Assembly: GCA_910595815.1 (NCBI GenBank) | Contig: CAJVCM010000027.1 | Coordinates: 1 to 48,134 of the forward strand | Source of the DNA: Candidatus Thioglobus plumae | Lineage (GTDB): Bacteria; Pseudomonadota; Gammaproteobacteria; PS1; Pseudothioglobaceae | DNA length: 48,134 nt | Reading direction: 5' to 3' | Shown here: piece by piece, positions 16,909 through 25,152 of the stretch | How positions within the stretch are numbered: the first letter of the stretch is position 1 | How the letters are laid out: each line of letters starts with the position of its first letter | Program-made: the position numbers and the translations under genes | The notes under the pieces: model-generated | The model's database searches: none | The model's input: the letters and a program-made list of their open reading frames with translations, nothing else | Told to the model about the DNA's origin: nothing

Positions 16909-18378
16909 TTAATTTAATTTAATAATCTTAACAGTGCCATCATCCAATACTTCTGTCATTTGACTCTTTGGTTCATCCAAGAACAACACAATCAATACTA
17001 ATACACTGGCAGAAACGATACCAATCAACATAAAGAACTCATCGTATTCTACCAATGAGTTCACTGTCAAAAACATAACCGAGCCTGCAGCACCAAAAGC
17101 ACCAACCATACCGGCAAATTGTCCAGTTAAGCGTCTTTGGATCAATGGTACCATAGCAAATACTGCACCCGATCCTGCTTGAGAAAAAATACCACCTAAA
17201 ATTGTGAGTCCTACCACCCAAGTGATAGACCAGGTGTCTTTGTCAACATTGCCAAGTATTAGGAAGCTAGTGGCGATACCAGCAAAGGCGATCATAAGGG
17301 TCAACTTACGGCCAATCTTATCACTGATCCAACCACCGCCCGGTCGAGCAAATAGATTAATAAACGGATAAACGCCCGCTAAGAGTGCAGCCGTAATTTT
17401 AGGTAATTCAAACCAATCAACATAAAACATAGCCAAGATTGATACTACCGCTAATTCGGTACCAAAGGTTGCCATGTAGGCCCAATCAAGAATAGCTACT
17501 TGCTTAAAGTGATAACGACTTTGCTTAGGCACAGGATTTTTAATAATTTCTGCATTCACATGCCAAATCTTAACTAACTGCAAGACAAAAACCGCGCCTA
17601 ATGTTAAGTACACTAACCATGTTGTTTCTACCGATATCATCCCAGCTTTAGCTGGTGACAATTTCCATGTCAATAATGCCAAGGCTAAATAAAGTGGAAT
17701 ATTCATCAGTATGTACAAGATTAAATCACCTAAGCTAGTGACTTCCATTGCCCCTGATTTCTTTGGCTTGAAATAAGTAGAACCTTTAGGCGTGTTACTC
17801 ACATTGAAATAATAAAACACACCATAGATTATCGCAATAAGGCTGGCGAGAGTAATGGCGTATCTCCAACCATCAACATCACCAAAACTTGCAGCTACAA
17901 ATGGCAAGGTAAACATGGCACCGGCAGAACCAAAATTACCCCAGCCACCATAAATGCCTTGTGCTATTCCTGTTTGTTTAGCTGGGAACCATTCTGAAAT
18001 CATACGAATACCAACCACGAAACCAGCACCAATAAAGCCAGCAAAAAATCTCATTAAAGCCAGCTGCTCATAGCTTTGCATCCAGCTAAAGGCAATTGAG
18101 ATCAGTCCGCCCAATATCAAGATTGAGGAAAACATAATCTTCGGACCAAGCTTGTCAACCAACATGCCGACAACAATTCTTGCAGGGATGGTTAAACCTA
18201 CGTTAAGTATTAATAAGACTTTTGCTTGTTGATCAGTAAGTGCTAAGGCTTCTTTGATGAACGGCATCATAGGGCCTAAACCCAACCAAACCACAAAAGA
18301 CATAAAAAAAGCAAACCAGGTTAAATGCAATATGCGGTATTTACCTGTAAATGAAAATATGTTTAACTTGTCTTCCAT
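16909..18378 (-). CDS. Nitrate/nitrite MFS transporter, second copy
   Basis: A 489-residue major facilitator of the NarK/NasA nitrate-nitrite porter family with about 12 helices. The family nitrate signature is seen in GGWGNFGSAGA, and the cytoplasmic loop motif in GGGWISDKIGRK. By eye it is roughly 85% identical to the copy just upstream, including an unbroken identical stretch over about residues 70-107, so the pair arose by recent tandem duplication or has been homogenised. The ATG has GGAG upstream and lies 21 bp after the first copy. Nitrate uptake is most likely; nitrite transport is possible. Confidence 0.92.
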   Translation of the reverse strand: MEDKLNIFSFTGKYRILHLTWFAFFMSFVVWLGLGPMMPFIKEALALTDQQAKVLLILNVGLTIPARIVVGMLVDKLGPKIMFSSILILGGLISIAFSWMQSYEQLALMRFFAGFIGAGFVVGIRMISEWFPAKQTGIAQGIYGGWGNFGSAGAMFTLPFVAASFGDVDGWRYAITLASLIAIIYGVFYYFNVSNTPKGSTYFKPKKSGAMEVTSLGDLILYILMNIPLYLALALLTWKLSPAKAGMISVETTWLVYLTLGAVFVLQLVKIWHVNAEIIKNPVPKQSRYHFKQVAILDWAYMATFGTELAVVSILAMFYVDWFELPKITAALLAGVYPFINLFARPGGGWISDKIGRKLTLMIAFAGIATSFLILGNVDKDTWSITWVVGLTILGGIFSQAGSGAVFAMVPLIQRRLTGQFAGMVGAFGAAGSVMFLTVNSLVEYDEFFMLIGIVSASVLVLIVLFLDEPKSQMTEVLDDGTVKIIKLN

Positions 18379-18399
18379 AACGCTCCAAAAAAAATAAAA

Positions 18400-19869
18400 T
18401 TAATTTAACTTAATAATCTCAACCGTGCCATCATCTAGCACTTCTGTCATATGACCCTTAGGCTCTTCTAAGAACAGTACAATTAATGCCAATACAATAA
18501 CAGACACAATGCCAATAATCATAAAGAATTCATCGTATTCCACCAAGGTATTAACCGTCAAAAACATCACCGCACCGACATTACCAAACGCACCAACCAT
18601 ACCAGCAATTTGGCCAGTTAAGCGTCTTTGAATCAATGGCACCATGGCAAAGATTGCACCTGATCCAGCTTTAGAGAAAATACCACCTAAAATTGTCAAT
18701 CCCACCACCCAAGTGATAGACCAAGTTTCTTTATCAACATTACCCAGCGCTAAGAAACTAACTGCGATACCAGAAAAAGTAATCATTAAGGTTAACTTAC
18801 GGCCAATCTTATCACTAATCCAACCACCGCCTGGTCGAGCAAATAAGTTAATAAATGGATAAACACCTGCTAAGAGTGCAGCCGTAATTTTAGGTAATTC
18901 AAACCAATCCACATAAAACATGGCCAATACTGAAACCACAGCTAATTCTGTACCAAAAGTAACTAAATAGGCCCAGTCCAAAATAGCAACTTGCTTAAAC
19001 TTATAGCGATGCTGCTCAGGCACAGGGTTTTTAATAATTTCGGCATTCACATGCCAGATCTTAACTAACTGCACGCCAAACATCGCTACTAGTGCAACAT
19101 ACACCGCCCATGAGGTCTCTAATGAGATTAGCCCCATTTTAGTTGGTGAAAGCTTCCAAGTCAGTAAGGCCAAGGCCAGATACAATGGAATGTTCATGAC
19201 GACATAAAGTATCAAATTACCTAAGCTTGAGACTTCCATAGCGCCTGATTTCTTCGGCTTGAAGTAAGTAGAGCCCTTAGGCGTGTTACTCACATTGAAG
19301 TAATAAATCACACCATACACAATCGCCAACACACTGGCAATCGTAATGGCGTATCTCCAACCATCATCTCCACCAAAACCTACCGCAATAAAGGGTAGGG
19401 TTACCGCCGCACCGGCAGAACCAAAATTACCCCAGCCACCGTAAATTCCTTGCGCTATTCCTGTTTGTTTGGCTGGGAACCATTCTGAAATCATACGAAT
19501 ACCGACCACGAAACCAGCACCAATAAAGCCTGCTAGGAAGCGCATCATCGCTAACTGCTCGTAGCTTTGCATCCAACTAAAGGCAATTGAGATTAGTCCG
19601 CCCAATATCAAAATTGAGGAAAACATAATCTTCGGGCCGAGCTTATCAACCAGCATACCCACAATGATTCTCGAAGGAATGGTCATTGCCACATTAAGAA
19701 TTAATAGAACTTTTGCTTGCTGTTCTGTGAGGGCTAGCGCCTCTTGAATAAATGGCATCATTGGACCTAGGCTCAACCAAACCACAAAGGTCATGAAAAA
19801 GGCAAACCAAGTCATGTGCAGGACACGGTATTTGCCTTTAAATGAAAATATATTTAACTTGTCTTCCAT
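18400..19869 (-). CDS. Nitrate/nitrite MFS transporter, first gene of the nitrate operon
   Basis: A 489-residue NarK/NasA-family transporter that would import nitrate across the inner membrane. It has the GGWGNFGSAGA nitrate signature, FARPGGGWISDKIGRK and about 12 hydrophobic segments. TTTGGAG precedes the ATG. It opens the operon transporter-transporter-kinase-nirB-nirD-nasA-DmsBC and is preceded by a leader of about 205 nt with a candidate ANTAR-controlled terminator. It differs from the second copy mainly in residues about 150-180 and 225-270 and near the C-terminus, which may reflect different affinity (inference). Confidence 0.93.
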   Translation of the reverse strand: MEDKLNIFSFKGKYRVLHMTWFAFFMTFVVWLSLGPMMPFIQEALALTEQQAKVLLILNVAMTIPSRIIVGMLVDKLGPKIMFSSILILGGLISIAFSWMQSYEQLAMMRFLAGFIGAGFVVGIRMISEWFPAKQTGIAQGIYGGWGNFGSAGAAVTLPFIAVGFGGDDGWRYAITIASVLAIVYGVIYYFNVSNTPKGSTYFKPKKSGAMEVSSLGNLILYVVMNIPLYLALALLTWKLSPTKMGLISLETSWAVYVALVAMFGVQLVKIWHVNAEIIKNPVPEQHRYKFKQVAILDWAYLVTFGTELAVVSVLAMFYVDWFELPKITAALLAGVYPFINLFARPGGGWISDKIGRKLTLMITFSGIAVSFLALGNVDKETWSITWVVGLTILGGIFSKAGSGAIFAMVPLIQRRLTGQIAGMVGAFGNVGAVMFLTVNTLVEYDEFFMIIGIVSVIVLALIVLFLEEPKGHMTEVLDDGTVEIIKLN

Positions 19870-19992
19870 AAAAACTCCAAAATTATAAAAAGTTTAAAAA
19901 AGTTACAACATTAGTAACAACACTTAAAAAACTTCAATGTATAAATTTGGCCTCAATACCAATATCTGCAGAAAAACAATTCACTACAGACG

Positions 19993-20041
19993 AAAAAAAA
20001 CGCTTACCCAGTTTTTAATCTATAAAAACCAGTGTAAACGT
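19993..20041 (-). terminator. Leader terminator (attenuator) before the nitrate operon
   Basis: On the minus strand ACGTTTAC pairs with GTAAGCGT and, after one bulged A, CTGGTTTTTA pairs with TAAAAACTGG around a 5-nt loop. The 18-bp stem includes three G-U pairs. It is followed directly by eight T residues (19993-20000). It lies about 130 bp before the first transporter ATG and is not at the end of any gene, so it should act as an attenuator. Confidence 0.75.
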
Positions 20042-20072
20042 CTATGTTTGTTTATCATCCATCGTTGGACAA
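20036..20072 (-). promoter_or_regulatory. Tandem hexaloop hairpins, candidate ANTAR-protein binding leader
   Basis: P1 (20055-20072) is TTGTCC-AACGAT-GGATGA: a 6-bp stem, two pairs wobble, with a six-base loop. P2 (20036-20049) is AAAC-ATAGAC-GTTT: a 4-bp stem with a six-base loop, 5 nt after P1. Both loops have A at position 1 and G at position 4, the consensus known for RNAs bound by ANTAR antiterminators (NasR, NasT, EutV, AmiR). The 3' arm of P2 is part of the terminator's 5' arm, so the two structures exclude each other. The ANTAR protein itself is not encoded in this window. Confidence 0.65.
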
Positions 20073-20081
20073 TGTGTGCGT

Positions 20082-20111
20082 ATTATATCAAAAAATCTAA
20101 CTTTATATTAA
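20082..20111 (-). promoter_or_regulatory. Promoter of the nitrate assimilation operon
   Basis: A perfect TATAAT at 20082-20087 (minus strand) with a weak TTAATA 18 bp upstream. The predicted start near 20075 places hairpin P1 at the very 5' end of the RNA. The poor -35 suggests an activator, but no clear binding site was recognised and no sigma-54 GG/GC element was seen. Confidence 0.5.
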
Positions 20112-20172
20112 TAATTAATAATATTTAGCGTAAATATCGATAAAAAACACCACAAAAAGCTAAAATGAACCC

Positions 20173-20622
20173 ATGGATAAAATAATCATTCAACCACAAA
20201 ACTTTGATCTGACCACTGAGGTCAATCTTGCCAAGGGCGATGATAGCAATATTGGTGCTGTGGTTAGTTTTGTGGGCACGGTACGTGATTTAGATAACGA
20301 ATCCATCACCAAGATGACGCTTGAGCACTACCCACAGATGACTGAAAAGGCCCTTGTGTCAATTGCCAATCAAGCACATCAGCGCTGGCAGTTGGGCAAT
20401 ATCACTATTATTCATCGTATCGGAGATCTTATGGTTAATGATCAAATTGTATTGGTGATTACCACCAGCAAACACAGGAAATCAGCCTTTGAATCTTGTG
20501 AATTTATTATGGATTATCTAAAAACTCAAGCGCCTTTTTGGAAAAAAGAGCATACGGAAGACTCTAGTAAATGGGTTGAATCTAAAACAACAGACAAAGA
20601 TCGAAGTAACAGTTGGGATTAA
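20173..20622 (+). CDS. moaE: Molybdopterin synthase catalytic subunit
   Basis: A 149-residue MoaE that, with MoaD thiocarboxylate, inserts the dithiolene sulfurs into cyclic pyranopterin. The motifs SFVGTVR, LEHYPQM, HRIG and KTQAPFWKKE are present. The ATG has no Shine-Dalgarno, and a TAAAAT box (20161-20166) ends 6 nt upstream, so transcription may begin at the ATG. It is divergent from the nitrate operon and convergent with mobA, which it overlaps by 4 bp. It is separated from moaD, its partner, by 3.4 kb. Confidence 0.95.
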   Translation: MDKIIIQPQNFDLTTEVNLAKGDDSNIGAVVSFVGTVRDLDNESITKMTLEHYPQMTEKALVSIANQAHQRWQLGNITIIHRIGDLMVNDQIVLVITTSKHRKSAFESCEFIMDYLKTQAPFWKKEHTEDSSKWVESKTTDKDRSNSWD

Positions 20623-21194
20623 ATCTTATCAAAATCCTGCGGATTATTCAAATTAATAAACACTTTAGGCTGGTCTGAGCAATCTATCTTTTGAAAATTA
20701 TTCTGCTCAATCCACAAACCTAATTTACGCTCGCCAGAGTCTAAAAAAGCTAATAAATTATCTTTTAAGCTGGTTTTCATTATTGCAAAAGTTGGGTGAA
20801 TATGTGAACCATCATCAGCCACACAAATACCCACATTCTTGTCTGCCATACACTGAATTAATCGATCGATCACTATCTCATTAACCAATGGACTATCACA
20901 AGGTAACACTAATAAGTGCGTCGTACTGACCACTGACATAGCTTTAGAAATACCGGCTAATGGCCCTTGATAATCGGCTAACTCATCGCTAATGACTTCT
21001 CCATATTGTTGATACACCTCAACATTACGATTAGCACTAATCAATAATCGACCCACTTTACCATCAACCACATCAACCACGTAACCAATCAGTGGTTTGG
21101 CATTTAGCAAGATCAGACCCTTGTCCTTACCTTGCATTCGGCTTGAACGTCCTCCAGAGAGAATAACAGCAGTAATATTGTTTTTATCAATCAT
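20619..21194 (-). CDS. mobA: Molybdenum cofactor guanylyltransferase
   Basis: A 191-residue nucleotidyltransferase that adds GMP to molybdopterin to make the MGD form needed by NasA. The N-terminal GTP-binding LSGGRSSRMQGKDKG motif and the acidic LPCDSP metal site are intact. It is the only minus-strand gene among the cofactor genes, between moaE and moeA. No Shine-Dalgarno is seen. Confidence 0.95.
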   Translation of the reverse strand: MIDKNNITAVILSGGRSSRMQGKDKGLILLNAKPLIGYVVDVVDGKVGRLLISANRNVEVYQQYGEVISDELADYQGPLAGISKAMSVVSTTHLLVLPCDSPLVNEIVIDRLIQCMADKNVGICVADDGSHIHPTFAIMKTSLKDNLLAFLDSGERKLGLWIEQNNFQKIDCSDQPKVFINLNNPQDFDKI

Positions 21195-21232
21195 TTTGTT
21201 AGGTCTATTGTTGCTTATCAGTTATAACGATA

Positions 21233-21262
21233 TTAGATTATATTAGCATTCTATGATACAAT
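21233..21262 (+). promoter_or_regulatory. Candidate promoter of the moeA-moaC-moaA-moaD-moaB operon
   Basis: TTAGAT (21233-21238), an 18-bp spacer and TACAAT (21257-21262) lie in the 96-bp gap between divergent mobA and moeA. The start near 21269 would leave a leader of about 22 nt. No riboswitch-sized leader exists here, so a Moco riboswitch can be excluded at this site. Confidence 0.4.
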
Positions 21263-21290
21263 CAATCCATCAGTTTGAGTTATATATATT

Positions 21291-22556
21291 ATGAAAAATC
21301 AAGATGTTGATTACGGTTGTGATCAAGTACAACAGCCTTTATTGGCAATGGATGAGGCCCTAGATTTTCTGCTTAATGCAGTAGTAATCAACACTAATAC
21401 ACATCTTGTGTCGCTTGATAATTCACTCTATCAGGTGCTGGCACAAGATGTATGCTCAACCATCAATGTACCTGATTTTGATAATTCTGCGATGGATGGC
21501 TATGCCATAAACCTTAAAGAAGATCAAGTTAATACCCCAGGCGGGTTTAGTTTTGAAGTGACTGATCGAATCCCTGCCGGTAGTATAGGTAATACACTTG
21601 CGCCTGGATGTGCTGCTCGCATCTTTACTGGCGCCCCTATTCCACAAGGTGCCAATACCGTTATCATGCAAGAAGAGTGTGAAGTATCTGAAGATGGTAA
21701 TCGTATCGAAACTTGGCGCCCTCTATCACTGGGTGAAAACATTCGTCCGATGGGTAACGACATTCAAACCCGTGATGTAATTTTACGTGCTGGACTACAA
21801 CTAAAACCACAAGATGTGGCTCTTTCTGCCTCTGTTGGTGTGGCTGAACTCGAAGTCTTTAACAAGCTTAAGGTTGGTGTATTTTTCACTGGAGATGAAT
21901 TGGTTGAGCCTGGAAATACTTTAAATAAGGGTGAAATCTTTAACTCTAATCGCTATGCGCTGGTCTCCCTACTCAAACAACTAAACTGTGAGGTGATTAA
22001 TCTAGGCAACATCAAGGATGACCTAGATTCAACTTGTAAGGCTTTAGAAATTTTGGCATCCGATTGTGATTTAATTATGACCACCGGCGGTGTCTCTGTT
22101 GGCGAAGAAGACCATGTCAAACCCGCAGTAGAAAAGCTCGGTAAGTTATCTTTATGGCGCATTAAAATGAAACCAGGCAAGCCACTGGCTTTTGGTCATG
22201 TTGGCAAAGCTGCCTTTATTGGCTTGCCTGGTAATCCAGTATCAGCCATGGTGACGTTCTTCTTGTTCGCACGGCCTTTTATTAAAAAGATGCAAGGTGT
22301 TAGCAATCATAAAAATCAAACCACTCAGGTGCAAACTAACTTTGATTGGCGCAGGCCAAGACCACGACGTGAGTTTGTCAGAGTAAAATTAGATCATTCT
22401 ACCATTCCGGCTTCAGCCAATCTCTATCCTAAACAAGGTTCAGATGTATTAAGCTCTATAGTTTGGGCTGACGGCTTGGTAGAAATACCAGAAAATAGCA
22501 CCTTCTCTAAGGGCGAGGTGCTAAATTATTATTCATTAACTGAGTTAACCCAATGA
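21291..22556 (+). CDS. moeA: Molybdopterin molybdenumtransferase
   Basis: A 421-residue MoeA that inserts molybdate into adenylylated molybdopterin. The N-terminal region has DNSAMDGYA, then FTGAPIPQGA. The MoaB/Mog-like domain has FNSNRY, TTGGVSVGEEDH and MKPGKPLAFG, then the glycine-rich GLPGNPVSA; the C-terminal beta domain is complete. The stop overlaps the moaC start (ATGA), so expression is coupled with the following four genes. Confidence 0.96.
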   Translation: MKNQDVDYGCDQVQQPLLAMDEALDFLLNAVVINTNTHLVSLDNSLYQVLAQDVCSTINVPDFDNSAMDGYAINLKEDQVNTPGGFSFEVTDRIPAGSIGNTLAPGCAARIFTGAPIPQGANTVIMQEECEVSEDGNRIETWRPLSLGENIRPMGNDIQTRDVILRAGLQLKPQDVALSASVGVAELEVFNKLKVGVFFTGDELVEPGNTLNKGEIFNSNRYALVSLLKQLNCEVINLGNIKDDLDSTCKALEILASDCDLIMTTGGVSVGEEDHVKPAVEKLGKLSLWRIKMKPGKPLAFGHVGKAAFIGLPGNPVSAMVTFFLFARPFIKKMQGVSNHKNQTTQVQTNFDWRRPRPRREFVRVKLDHSTIPASANLYPKQGSDVLSSIVWADGLVEIPENSTFSKGEVLNYYSLTELTQ

Positions 22557-23026
22557 ACAAACTAACCCATATTAACGATAAAGGTGATGCGCAAATGGTC
22601 GATATATCTGACAAGGCTATCACCACTCGTATTGCTGTAGCAAAATCAGTGGTACTCATGCAGCCATCAACCTTGGCGCTGATTACTTCTGGCCAACACA
22701 AAAAAGGTGATGTTTTAGCGGTAGCACGTATTGCTGGTATCCAGGCGGCTAAAAAGTGTGCCGATCTTATTCCTTTGTGTCACCCTCTAATGCTGACTAA
22801 GGTAAGTGTGGAGCTGAGCGCCAATACTGAAGATTCGAGTGTTGAGATTATCGCCACCACCAAATTGGATGGTAAGACTGGCGTAGAAATGGAAGCACTG
22901 ACTGCGGCAAGTGTGGCAGCGCTTACTGTATATGACATGTGCAAGGCGGTTGATCGTGGAATGGTGATTAGCCAAACTCAAGTGCTTGAAAAATCTGGTG
23001 GAAAGTCTGGGGATTGGAAAGCGTAG
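22553..23026 (+). CDS. moaC: Cyclic pyranopterin monophosphate synthase
   Basis: A 157-residue MoaC that converts the 3',8-cyclo-GTP product of MoaA to cyclic pyranopterin. The motifs MVDISDK, IPLCHPL, TGVEMEAL and YDMCKAVD are present with the active-site Lys in the last region. It overlaps moeA by 4 bp, and the moaA ATG lies 2 bp after its stop. Confidence 0.96.
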   Translation: MNKLTHINDKGDAQMVDISDKAITTRIAVAKSVVLMQPSTLALITSGQHKKGDVLAVARIAGIQAAKKCADLIPLCHPLMLTKVSVELSANTEDSSVEIIATTKLDGKTGVEMEALTAASVAALTVYDMCKAVDRGMVISQTQVLEKSGGKSGDWKA

Positions 23027-23028
23027 AC

Positions 23029-24024
23029 ATGAAACAATTAATTGATCCGTTTAATCGTAACATTACCTACCTTAGGGTATCGGTAACGGATCATTGTAAC
23101 TATCGTTGTCACTACTGTCGCGATGAGGATCATATAACCGATACCACTCGAAATGAGATCCTGTCTTATGAAGAAATTGCAAAAATTGTGCGATTATTCA
23201 GTGAACTAGGTGTCACTAAAGTTAGACTTACCGGTGGTGAGCCATTACTACGCAAAGACATCCTTAGCCTAGCAAAGATGCTCGGCGAGATCCCAGCTAT
23301 TAACGATATCCCAATCTCAACCAATGCACACTTGCTAACACCCATTGCCAGCCAACTAAAATCAGCTGGTATCAATAGAGCCAATATCTCCATTGACTCG
23401 CTTGACAAGGAGCGATTCAATCAGATTACTCGTGGTGGTGATTTAGACAAAGTTATCCAAGGGATAGACGCAGCTATTGAATCAGGCATGAATCCTATCA
23501 AACTCAATATGGTGGTGATGCGTGGTGTTAATGACGATGAGATTGAAGCTATGGTCGACTTTGCCATTGGGCGTAAACTTGATATTCGTTTTATTGAAAC
23601 CATGCCAATTGGCACGGCAGGTATTGACGCGGTTGATCATCACTACAGTGAAGCCGATATCTTAAAAAGAATACACACACACTTGCCAGATCGATTGATT
23701 GCTATTAAATCTAAACAAACGGCAGGTCCTGCTAAAGGCTATTTAATTGAAAACACCCACTCGTCTGTGGGCACGATATCGGCAGTTTCTAATAATTTTT
23801 GTAGTAGTTGTAATCGTGTCAGGCTAACCGCTAAAGGGCGATTAATCTTATGTCTTGGTCAGAAGAATTCTGTTTCCCTGCGTGATGCACTGAGATCAGA
23901 TATGGATGATGATGACATTAAAACCATGATTATAAATGCTGTTAACCATAAGCCTGAAAAGCATGAATTCGATACTGACATTGATAATATCAACAGTGTG
24001 CAAATGGTAGAAATTGGCGGATGA
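23029..24024 (+). CDS. moaA: GTP 3',8-cyclase (radical SAM)
   Basis: A 331-residue radical SAM enzyme opening the cofactor pathway. The N-terminal cluster motif is C-x3-C-x2-C in CNYRCHYC. The C-terminal substrate-side cluster has NNFCSSCNRVR and a third Cys in LILCLG. The chain ends in the Gly-Gly tail (VEIGG) needed for activity. The ATG at 23029 is chosen over a TTG at 23014 that would overlap moaC. The stop overlaps the moaD start (ATGA). Confidence 0.96.
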   Translation: MKQLIDPFNRNITYLRVSVTDHCNYRCHYCRDEDHITDTTRNEILSYEEIAKIVRLFSELGVTKVRLTGGEPLLRKDILSLAKMLGEIPAINDIPISTNAHLLTPIASQLKSAGINRANISIDSLDKERFNQITRGGDLDKVIQGIDAAIESGMNPIKLNMVVMRGVNDDEIEAMVDFAIGRKLDIRFIETMPIGTAGIDAVDHHYSEADILKRIHTHLPDRLIAIKSKQTAGPAKGYLIENTHSSVGTISAVSNNFCSSCNRVRLTAKGRLILCLGQKNSVSLRDALRSDMDDDDIKTMIINAVNHKPEKHEFDTDIDNINSVQMVEIGG

Positions 24025-24257
24025 AGATCTTATATTTTGCTTCACTTAAAGAATCACTCAAAATTGCTAACGAGGATATGCCAGCAAGTGCTGGTATGAC
24101 AGTCAAAAAACTAAGATTAATGCTGATTAAAAAATACGGAAAGCAACATTTCCCAAGCAATATCTTATGTGCGGTAAATCACGAGATTTCCAATGACTCA
24201 ATCCAGCTAAACAATGACGATGAGGTGGCTTTCTATCCACCCGTTACAGGAGGGTAA
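24021..24257 (+). CDS. moaD: Molybdopterin synthase sulfur carrier subunit
   Basis: A 78-residue ubiquitin-fold protein ending PPVTGG, the C-terminal Gly-Gly that is adenylated and thiocarboxylated before sulfur donation to MoaE. It overlaps moaA by 4 bp. The GGA GGG codons of the Gly-Gly tail also serve as the Shine-Dalgarno for moaB, whose ATG is 4 bp after the stop. Confidence 0.94.
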   Translation: MKILYFASLKESLKIANEDMPASAGMTVKKLRLMLIKKYGKQHFPSNILCAVNHEISNDSIQLNNDDEVAFYPPVTGG

Positions 24258-24261
24258 AAAA

Positions 24262-24792
24262 ATGAATCAAACAAAAATAAAAGTAGGTTTTATTACGATT
24301 TCAGATCGTGCAGCACGTGGCGAATACGAAGACATTGGTGGTCCCGCTATGCAAGCTTGGGTTAAAGACGCCCTACTCTCACCTTATGAGATAGATACTA
24401 TTATTATTGAAGATGACCAAGCCTTAATCGAACAGACTCTAATTGATTTTGCAGATAATAAAAAATGCAATTTGATTCTCACTACCGGTGGCACCGGCCC
24501 AACTACACGAGATGTGACTCCTGAAGCAACACACGCCGTATGTGAGCGTATCTTTGATGGCTTTGCAGAGCAAATGCGCAACGTATCATTACGAACAGTG
24601 CCTACGGCTATTTTGTCACGTCAGACAGCGGGTACGCGTGGTAAAAGTTTAATTATTAACTTACCTGGCAAGCCAGCTGCGATTGCCGTGTGTTTGGGTG
24701 CGGTATTCTTAGCGGTACCAAAATGCTTGGAATTGCTAGATGATTCTAATATCCAAATTGACTTGGATTTTGTAGAGCAAGACTTCTCTTAA
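24262..24792 (+). CDS. moaB: Molybdopterin adenylyltransferase (MoaB/MogA family)
   Basis: A 176-residue MogA/MoaB-fold protein that adenylylates molybdopterin before MoeA acts. It has VGFITISDRAARGEYED, the TTGGTGPTTRDVTPEAT active-site loop and INLPGKPAA. The ATG at 24262, 7 nt after GGAGGG, is far better than an in-frame ATG 48 bp upstream inside moaD. By length and motifs it could equally be named mog. It ends 2 bp from the convergent dsrC-like gene. Confidence 0.92.
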   Translation: MNQTKIKVGFITISDRAARGEYEDIGGPAMQAWVKDALLSPYEIDTIIIEDDQALIEQTLIDFADNKKCNLILTTGGTGPTTRDVTPEATHAVCERIFDGFAEQMRNVSLRTVPTAILSRQTAGTRGKSLIINLPGKPAAIAVCLGAVFLAVPKCLELLDDSNIQIDLDFVEQDFS

Positions 24793-24794
24793 TT

Positions 24795-25130
24795 TTAGCC
24801 AGTACTCCAGCCTCTTGGGCGTCTCATACCTGAGATCTTGCAGGCTTGTTGTACATAGCCATAAGGAAATAAGGAGAATAACTTAGCTTTTGCTTCTTTT
24901 TTACTAATACCAAGATCCACACCTAATTGCTTAAAAATATGACGGACATCAGATGCAACACCATTTTCTTTATAGAAATCACGCATCAAATCAAGAACAA
25001 TCCAATGCTCATCGTTAAGCTCTAGATTTTCCTTTGTTGCTAATTCAATTGCTACTTCTCGATTCCATTGGTTGGGTTCAATTAAATACCCTTCATTATC
25101 AAGTTCAATTATCTCGCCATTAACTTCCAT
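24795..25130 (-). CDS. DsrC/TusE-family sulfur carrier-like protein lacking the C-terminal Cys
   Basis: A 111-residue DsrC/TusE/DsvC-family protein. The body matches the family (LDNEGYLIEP, NREVAIELA, FPYGYVQQACKISG). In DsrC two cysteines 11 residues apart on the C-terminal arm carry persulfide or trisulfide, and TusE keeps only the last one. Here the first remains (ACKISG) but the position 11 residues later is Trp and the chain ends GWSTG. It is therefore neither a classical DsrC nor a TusE. It follows the thioredoxin/TPR gene by 22 bp (GAGG Shine-Dalgarno) at the end of the RuBisCO activase gene series. It is not in a dsr operon here. Confidence 0.85.
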   Translation of the reverse strand: MEVNGEIIELDNEGYLIEPNQWNREVAIELATKENLELNDEHWIVLDLMRDFYKENGVASDVRHIFKQLGVDLGISKKEAKAKLFSLFPYGYVQQACKISGMRRPRGWSTG

Positions 25131-25152
25131 TACGTACCTCTAATATTTTGTA

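Noticed and set aside
19937..20128. Plus-strand 63-residue open frame in the gap before moaE
   Set aside because: It runs antisense through the attenuator and promoter, is rich in Lys/Tyr/Ile from AT bias, and has no Shine-Dalgarno. The leader structures explain this region better.
20082..20172. Sigma-54 promoter upstream of the nitrate operon
   Set aside because: No GG-N10-GC element was found on the minus strand; a clear TATAAT box is present instead.
20173..24792. Molybdenum cofactor riboswitch before moeA or moaE
   Set aside because: The upstream gaps are too short and show no structured leader of the expected size.
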